A DNA stretch of 19,814 bases from an uncultured Muribaculaceae bacterium (lineage in GTDB: Bacteria > Bacteroidota > Bacteroidia > Bacteroidales > Muribaculaceae), in contig CAJTXU010000038.1 of the NCBI GenBank assembly GCA_910584125.1, positions 1 through 19,814 of the forward strand, read 5' to 3'. Numbering within the stretch: position 1 is the stretch's first letter; each line of letters begins with the position of its first letter. Shown here piece by piece: positions 15,258 through 19,814 of the stretch. Both the position numbers and the translations under genes were made by a program. Below the pieces are notes generated by a model. That model worked only from the letters and a program-made list of their open reading frames with translations. It had not been told where the DNA came from and did not search any database.

Positions 15258-16145
15258 ATGGACCAAAGAGAGAAGAAGATATACAGGGTGACGCTGGTCG
15301 GATCGGCGGTCAACGCCCTGCTGATAGTGCTGAAATTCGTGGCCGGAGTCGTGGGCCGGAGTTCGGCGATGGTGGCCGACGCGGTGCATTCGCTGAGCGA
15401 CTTCATCACCGACGTCATCGTGCTGGTGTTCGTCAGAATCGCCGGCAAGCCGCGCGACAAGGGGCATGACTACGGCCACGGCAAGTTCGAGACACTGGCC
15501 ACGCTGATCATCGGCATCATACTGGCCGTGGCGGGCGTCGCGCTGATGGTCAATGGCGTGAGGCTCGTCATCGACAGCCTCGGGGGCAAGACGCTGCCCC
15601 GGCCGTCGATGATCGCGCTCGTGGTGGCCGTGGTGTCAATCGTTTCCAAGGAGGCGCTTTACCGCTACACGCGGCGCAGCGGCCGCGAGCTCGACTCGCC
15701 GGCGGTTGTGGCCAACGCCTGGCATCACCGCAGCGACGCCATGTCGTCGGGCGGTACGCTGGTCGGCATCGCCGGCGCGATGTTCCTCGGCGAGAGGTGG
15801 AGGATCCTCGACCCGCTGGCCGCCATCGTGGTGAGCTTATTCATCATCAAGAGCGGTTACGACATAATGCGGCCATGCATCGGCGAACTTCTGGAGGCGT
15901 CGCTTCCCGAGGAAGAGGAGCGCGAGATCGAGGCCCTGGTGCGTGCCGTCCCCGGCATCGAGGACGTGCACAATCTGCGCACGCGGCGCATCGGTAACGG
16001 CATCGCGGTCGACCTCCATGCCCGCGCCGACGGCCGACTCTCGCTGGCCGAGGCCCACGACAAGGCCACCGAGGCCGAGAACGCCGTCAGACGCCGCTTC
16101 GGCCCCAACTCAATCATCAACATCCACATGGAACCCACCAAATGA
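15258..16145 (+). CDS. Cation diffusion facilitator metal/proton antiporter
   Basis: The 295-residue protein exports divalent metal ions from the cytoplasm in exchange for protons. About six membrane segments are followed by a cytoplasmic ferredoxin-like domain from about 215 (REIEALVRAVPGIEDVHNLRTRRIG) that dimerises. The transport-site residues are H44 and D48 (HSLSD) and H156 and D160 (HHRSD), two H-x3-D motifs. DYGHGKFET (71-79) is the family loop motif. An H-x3-D in both helices resembles zinc-preferring members, whereas YiiP has D-x3-D in the first, so Zn is the best guess. It is the first gene of the clpS-clpA-aat run, 1 bp before the clpS ATG. I found no clear TAnnTTTG promoter in the 128 bp upstream. 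Confidence 0.92.
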   Translation: MDQREKKIYRVTLVGSAVNALLIVLKFVAGVVGRSSAMVADAVHSLSDFITDVIVLVFVRIAGKPRDKGHDYGHGKFETLATLIIGIILAVAGVALMVNGVRLVIDSLGGKTLPRPSMIALVVAVVSIVSKEALYRYTRRSGRELDSPAVVANAWHHRSDAMSSGGTLVGIAGAMFLGERWRILDPLAAIVVSLFIIKSGYDIMRPCIGELLEASLPEEEEREIEALVRAVPGIEDVHNLRTRRIGNGIAVDLHARADGRLSLAEAHDKATEAENAVRRRFGPNSIINIHMEPTK

Positions 16146-16146
16146 T

Positions 16147-16449
16147 ATGCCGAACGAACATAGCGATCTAAGACTCCGCGACGACCAGCGGACCTCCGTG
16201 CCGAGACGTTACAAGGTCGTGTTGCACAACGACGATTTTACCACGATGGAGTTCGTGGTATATGTACTTGTCATCGTATTCCGCAAGGATGTCGATTCAG
16301 CCGTCATGCTGATGAAGAGCGTCCATACCGGCGGCAGCGCCGTGGCCGGTGTCTACAGTTACGATATCGCGATCTCAAAAATAAAGAAGGCGACCGACAT
16401 GGCGCGCGCCGAGGGTTTTCCCCTGCGCCTGACGGCCGAGCCGGAATGA
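16147..16449 (+). CDS. clpS: ClpS, adaptor for N-degron substrates
   Basis: ClpS binds proteins with N-terminal Leu, Phe, Tyr or Trp and delivers them to ClpA. The 100-residue protein has a flexible N-terminal tail (1-18) and the core KVVLHNDDFTTMEFVVYVL. The pocket residues that hold the substrate alpha-amino group are N28, D29, D30 and H60 (MKSVHTGG), with gatekeeper M34. The start ATG at 16147 is the first after the antiporter stop; upstream in-frame sequence is antiporter shadow. The stop is 3 bp before the clpA ATG. Confidence 0.95.
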   Translation: MPNEHSDLRLRDDQRTSVPRRYKVVLHNDDFTTMEFVVYVLVIVFRKDVDSAVMLMKSVHTGGSAVAGVYSYDIAISKIKKATDMARAEGFPLRLTAEPE

Positions 16450-16452
16450 GTT

Positions 16453-18693
16453 ATGGAAGAATTCAAGGATTCATTTACAGAAGAGGCCTTCGACTTGCTT
16501 GTCAAGAGCCGTGAACTTGCCCGGGACAGAAGCGATGAGTTCTTCACTCCGGAGCATCTGATGTATGTCATGTGCGACAACTACAGATTCAGCCATGCCG
16601 TGCGCAGCGTCGGGGGAGTCGTGGACAGACTTCGCGACGCGCTGCTCGAGAGCATGGACGAAGTCGACAAACTTCCGCCGGGCTATGAGCCGGACATGTC
16701 CTGCCAGTTCGAGATTCTGATCGATACGGCGCGCGACCACGCGCTATCCGCGGGCCGCGACCGCGCCACGGTGCAGATGCTGGCCATGAGTTTCATGGAC
16801 CTCGATGACTCAGAGGCGCTCAATGCTTTGCAGACAGAGATCGAGGGTCCGTTCGTCGACCTGCTTTGCGATATGGTGGAGGGCGATGACCCGGTGCCCG
16901 GAAGCGGGAGAGTGCCCGCCGGAGACCCCGCGGCCAAAGGCAGCGACGAGAAGGGTTGGCGTCGGCTCGTGACGTGCGTCAACGACATGCTTGACACGCG
17001 CAACCCTCTCGTGGGCCGCGAGGCCGAGCTCGAGCGCACGCTCCAGGTGCTCTGCCGCAAGGACAAGAACAATCCGCTGCATGTCGGCGAGCCTGGAGTG
17101 GGGAAGACGGCTCTCGTCTATGGTCTCGCGCGCATGATCGAGCGGGGCGACGTGCCCGAATGCCTGCGCGGCAGCCGCATATATCAGCTCGACCTCGGGG
17201 GCTTCATCGCCGGCACGCAGTATCGCGGCGACTTCGAGAAGAAGATCCAGACCGTCATGGAGGGCCTCTCGGCCGAGGAGAACGCCATAGTCTATATAGA
17301 CGAGATACACAATCTGGTCGGCGCGGGTGCGGTCAACGGCGGCTCGCTCGACGCCTCCAACATGCTCAAGCCCTGGTTCGAGTCGGGCAGGATACGCTTT
17401 ATCGGCGCCACGACCTATGAGGAATTCAACCGCCATCTGTCGAAAGACAAGGCGCTGTTGCGCCGCTTCCAGCAGATAGACGTGCCCGAACCGAGCGAGG
17501 AGGAGGCGATACGCATCCTATCGGGACTGAAGGAGAACTACGAGCTGTTCCATAATGTCGTCTATGACGACGACGTGATCGAGTATGCCGTCCGCGCAGG
17601 GGCGCGCCATATCACGGGCCGTTTCCTGCCCGACAAGGCCATAGACCTCATCGACGAGGCCGGGGCATACCGGCGGCTGCATCCTCTGGCGGGCGACGGG
17701 CTGCAGCGCGTTGACACAGCCCTCGTCTCGGAGGTGCTGTCGAAGGTGTGCAAGGTCGACACGCTCGCCATGCAGGCTGACGACGAGGATCGCGTCGCGA
17801 CTTTGGGCGAGCGGGTGGCGGCCGACATATATGGCCAGGACAAGGCTGTGGCCGAGGTGGCGCAGGCCGTCCAGATGGCAAAGGCGGGGCTCACCGAACC
17901 CGACAAACCGCTCGCGTCGCTGCTCTTCGTCGGCCCGACGGGTGTCGGCAAGACCGAGGTGGCGCGCGTGCTTGCCCGCGAGCTCGGCATCGAGCTTGTG
18001 CGCTTCGACATGAGCGAGTATACCGAGAAGCACACCGTGGCCAAGCTTATCGGTTCGCCGGCCGGTTATGTGGGTTATGAGGACGGCGGTCTGCTTACCG
18101 ACGCGATTCGCAAGACGCCGCAGTGCGTCCTGCTGCTCGACGAGATCGAGAAGGCGCATCAGGACATATACAACATCCTGCTGCAGGTGATGGACTACGC
18201 CCGCCTCACCGACAACAAGGGCAACCACGCCGATTTCCGCAACGTGATCTTGATCATGACCTCGAATGCCGGCGCCCAGCATGCGTCGAAGGCGCGTGTC
18301 GGTTTCGCGAGCGGCACCACGGCCGGGCAGGCGATGCTGGCCGAGGTGAAGCGCACGTTCAAGCCCGAGTTCCTCAACAGGCTGTCGGCCACGGTGGTGT
18401 TCAACGAGATGGACCGCGCCATGGCCCGCCGGATACTCGACAAGCGCCTTCGCTCGCTGCGCCGGATGCTTGAGGCTAAAAACGTGACGCTCTCGCTGAC
18501 CCCGGCCGCCGAGGAGCTGCTGCTCGACCAGGGTTTCACCCGCGAGTATGGCGCCCGCGAGATCGACCGCGTCATCACCTCGCGGCTCAAGACGCTGCTG
18601 ATGCGCGAGATTCTCTATGGCGGTCTGAAGGATGGTGGAGAGGCGCGTGTGGACGCCGAGGGCGACGGACTCGTTATGAAGAAAGGAGATTGA
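16453..18693 (+). CDS. clpA: ClpA, AAA+ unfoldase of the ClpAP protease
   Basis: ClpA unfolds substrates and threads them into ClpP. The N-domain, which binds ClpS, is at about 5-145. The first AAA module has Walker A GEPGVGKT (212-219), Walker B IVYIDE (279-284) and arginine fingers LLRRF (335-339). The second has Walker A GPTGVGKT (494-501), Walker B VLLLDE (559-564) and sensor-2 GAREIDR. The ClpP-docking loop reads VGF at 616-618 where E. coli ClpA has IGL, so ClpP contact is expected. The middle domain of ClpB is missing, as in ClpA. At 746 residues it is close to E. coli ClpA (758). The clpP gene is not in the window. Confidence 0.96.
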   Translation: MEEFKDSFTEEAFDLLVKSRELARDRSDEFFTPEHLMYVMCDNYRFSHAVRSVGGVVDRLRDALLESMDEVDKLPPGYEPDMSCQFEILIDTARDHALSAGRDRATVQMLAMSFMDLDDSEALNALQTEIEGPFVDLLCDMVEGDDPVPGSGRVPAGDPAAKGSDEKGWRRLVTCVNDMLDTRNPLVGREAELERTLQVLCRKDKNNPLHVGEPGVGKTALVYGLARMIERGDVPECLRGSRIYQLDLGGFIAGTQYRGDFEKKIQTVMEGLSAEENAIVYIDEIHNLVGAGAVNGGSLDASNMLKPWFESGRIRFIGATTYEEFNRHLSKDKALLRRFQQIDVPEPSEEEAIRILSGLKENYELFHNVVYDDDVIEYAVRAGARHITGRFLPDKAIDLIDEAGAYRRLHPLAGDGLQRVDTALVSEVLSKVCKVDTLAMQADDEDRVATLGERVAADIYGQDKAVAEVAQAVQMAKAGLTEPDKPLASLLFVGPTGVGKTEVARVLARELGIELVRFDMSEYTEKHTVAKLIGSPAGYVGYEDGGLLTDAIRKTPQCVLLLDEIEKAHQDIYNILLQVMDYARLTDNKGNHADFRNVILIMTSNAGAQHASKARVGFASGTTAGQAMLAEVKRTFKPEFLNRLSATVVFNEMDRAMARRILDKRLRSLRRMLEAKNVTLSLTPAAEELLLDQGFTREYGAREIDRVITSRLKTLLMREILYGGLKDGGEARVDAEGDGLVMKKGD
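18683..18688 (+). promoter_or_regulatory. Shine-Dalgarno-like site for aat
   Basis: AAGGAG lies 9 bases before the aat ATG, inside the last codons of clpA. Strong Shine-Dalgarno motifs are uncommon in Bacteroidetes, where most genes lack them, so this may be chance from the Lys-Lys-Gly-Asp codons at the clpA end. Confidence 0.3.
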
Positions 18694-18697
18694 CGAT

Positions 18698-19462
18698 ATG
18701 GAAGAGAATATAGACAAAAAGCCGGTGTATGTCATGCCGCCGTTCAATGTGGGGGTCGGGTTCGCCGGCGACGACTTGTGCCCGTCGATGGAAATGATGG
18801 GTGGGGCGGTCGATGTGGATTCGATACTCCATGCCTACGACAGTGGTTTCTTCCCCTGGTATTCGTTCCGGCAGAGCGAGGCGCCGCGCTGGTTTTTTCC
18901 GCTCAAACGGTTCGTGTTGTTTCCCGATGAGGTCCATGTGTCGCACTCGATGCGCAATCTTATCAACCGCGGAGAACTGCGCGTGACTTTCAACAAGAAT
19001 TTCCGCGGCGTTGTAGACGGATGCCGCAAGCTTCGCTATGATGACGAAAGGGCCTGGCTGAGCCGGCATATGATGGATGTCTGCTGCGAGATCAACGGAA
19101 TGGGCAGGGCGCTGAGCGTCGAGGTGTGGAACCGCGACGACGAACTCGTCGGCGGCCTTTACGGGATGCTGTCGGGTATGGTGTTCTGCGGCGAGAGCAT
19201 GTTCTCGCTCGTGCCGTCGGCCAGCAAGCTCGCCATGATCAGGCTCGCGCAGATGATGTCGGTGGCTGAAGGCTCGCTGATCGACTGCCAGATGCGTTCG
19301 CCCCATCTTGAGTCGATGGGAGCGCGATACATAGAGGCCTCGGAATTCATCTCCATGCTACGCACCAATCGTTACGGCACCTTGAATCCAACCGAATTAT
19401 TCAACATGATGATGTCACTGGGGCTGGACCACGACGACTACACGCCGCTTTTCAATGATTAA
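18698..19462 (+). CDS. aat: Leucyl/phenylalanyl-tRNA-protein transferase
   Basis: The enzyme adds Leu or Phe from aminoacyl-tRNA to N-terminal Lys or Arg, creating the N-degron that ClpS recognises. The family blocks are AYDSGFFPWYSF (about 46-57), RWFFPLKRFVLFP (64-76), HVSHSMRNLI, ERAWLSRHMMDVCC, ELVGGLYGMLSGMVFCGESMFS (146-167) and LIDCQMRSPHLESMGARYI. The last two form the catalytic core and substrate pocket. The length of 254 residues is normal for the family. It starts 4 bp after the clpA stop, so substrate maker, adaptor and unfoldase share one transcript. The gene ends inside a 20-bp palindrome. Confidence 0.95.
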   Translation: MEENIDKKPVYVMPPFNVGVGFAGDDLCPSMEMMGGAVDVDSILHAYDSGFFPWYSFRQSEAPRWFFPLKRFVLFPDEVHVSHSMRNLINRGELRVTFNKNFRGVVDGCRKLRYDDERAWLSRHMMDVCCEINGMGRALSVEVWNRDDELVGGLYGMLSGMVFCGESMFSLVPSASKLAMIRLAQMMSVAEGSLIDCQMRSPHLESMGARYIEASEFISMLRTNRYGTLNPTELFNMMMSLGLDHDDYTPLFND

Positions 19463-19470
19463 TCATTGAA
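19451..19470. terminator. Perfect 20-bp palindrome between convergent genes
   Basis: TTCAATGATTAATCATTGAA is its own reverse complement. It covers the last codons and the stop of aat and ends one base before the stop codon of the leftward gene. As RNA it can form an 8-bp stem with a TTAA loop in both directions, so a bidirectional terminator is the simplest reading. The stem is AT-rich, and the T run on the plus strand (19479-19483) starts 8 bases later, so efficiency is uncertain. An operator function is the alternative. Confidence 0.5.
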
Positions 19471-19814
19471 TCAGAAGATTTTTGCCTTTGCGAGGCAGTG
19501 GCGGGCTGCCGAGAAGACGGCGGCTATCTTGATGACTTTGCGGCCGTCGGCGTCAAAGGCACCGGCGTAGCAGCGCTCATCGATCTGGCGTATGGCTGCC
19601 GCGAGCACGCGCTCCACCTCGGCGGAGTCCTCTTCGTCCGAGACGACAACTTCCTCACGGTTGTCTCCATATGCCATGGTCGGTTCGCAGACAACGTTAC
19701 TAACCCCCTCCTGTGTGGCGAGGATGTAGCCGCAGTTTTTCTTCGGTCTTCGGTCGGCAACCTTCAGCTCCATGACGTAGATATAGCCGGAGGTCTTGAC
19801 CAGCAGGTCGATAG
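19471..19814 (-). CDS. PDDEXK_9-type nuclease-fold protein, C-terminal part (cut by right window edge)
   Basis: The frame is open from base 19814 to a stop at 19471, giving 113 residues, so the true start lies outside. IDLLVKTSGYIYVMELK contains the D (residue 2 of the visible part) and E-x-K (E15, K17) of a PD-(D/E)xK core. The tail IRQIDERCYAGAFDADGRKVIKIAAVFS is the hallmark of the PDDEXK_9 family, which in Bacteroidales is usually fused behind an AAA-ATPase-like domain and present in many copies per genome. Here about 45 extra residues, including an acidic run VVVSDEEDSAEVE, lie between the ExK and the QIDERCYA motif, which normally follow within about a dozen residues. The internal ATG at 19773 would cut off the catalytic Asp, so it is not the real start. 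The function of the family is not established. Confidence 0.75.
   Translation of the reverse strand, partial: IDLLVKTSGYIYVMELKVADRRPKKNCGYILATQEGVSNVVCEPTMAYGDNREEVVVSDEEDSAEVERVLAAAIRQIDERCYAGAFDADGRKVIKIAAVFSAARHCLAKAKIF

Overview
The window looks like a chromosomal segment of a Bacteroidales bacterium. The evidence is TAnnTTTG-type -7 promoter elements, MCE/LptB/amidase envelope genes of Bacteroidetes type, a Bacteroidetes outer-membrane barrel protein and a PDDEXK_9-type protein. Most of the window is GC-rich (about 60% or more by eye), which would suit Muribaculaceae better than classical Bacteroides; that family placement is inference.

Left part (1 to about 3370): a two-component sensor kinase, cut by the left edge and read leftwards, is divergent from a solitary TonB-receptor-like outer-membrane barrel gene. 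Between them lies a 15-bp direct repeat spaced 22 bp start to start, just upstream of a good Bacteroidetes promoter. This looks like a kinase/regulator-controlled barrel gene. The block is clearly less GC-rich than the rest and ends in a 383-bp stretch without a convincing gene that holds two hairpins.

Middle (3370 to 13519): a THUMP-like-domain methyltransferase faces away from a malic enzyme-lipA-lipB operon. Convergent to that is a leftward operon udk-lptB-amidase-mlaD, and divergent from its promoter is mlaE-mlaF. The Mla/MCE-type lipid transporter (MlaE permease, MlaF ATPase, MlaD substrate-binding MCE protein) is therefore split over two divergent operons, with LPS-export ATPase LptB and a SPOR-like-domain cell-wall amidase between the parts. 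This forms an envelope-maintenance neighbourhood.

Right part (13520 to 19814): a leftward plsC-thiD operon, then a tightly packed rightward operon of a cation diffusion facilitator, clpS, clpA and aat. The last three are the bacterial N-degron pathway: Aat adds Leu/Phe to protein N-termini, ClpS recognises them, and ClpA unfolds for ClpP. The window ends with the C-terminal part of a PDDEXK_9-type nuclease-fold protein carrying an unusual insertion, separated from aat by a perfect 20-bp palindrome.

Most of the content is conserved core metabolism and envelope biology. I see no CRISPR array, transposon, tRNA or rRNA. The parts least explained by known systems are the kinase/operator/barrel module at the left edge, the 383-bp non-coding stretch after it, and the inserted PDDEXK protein at the right edge.
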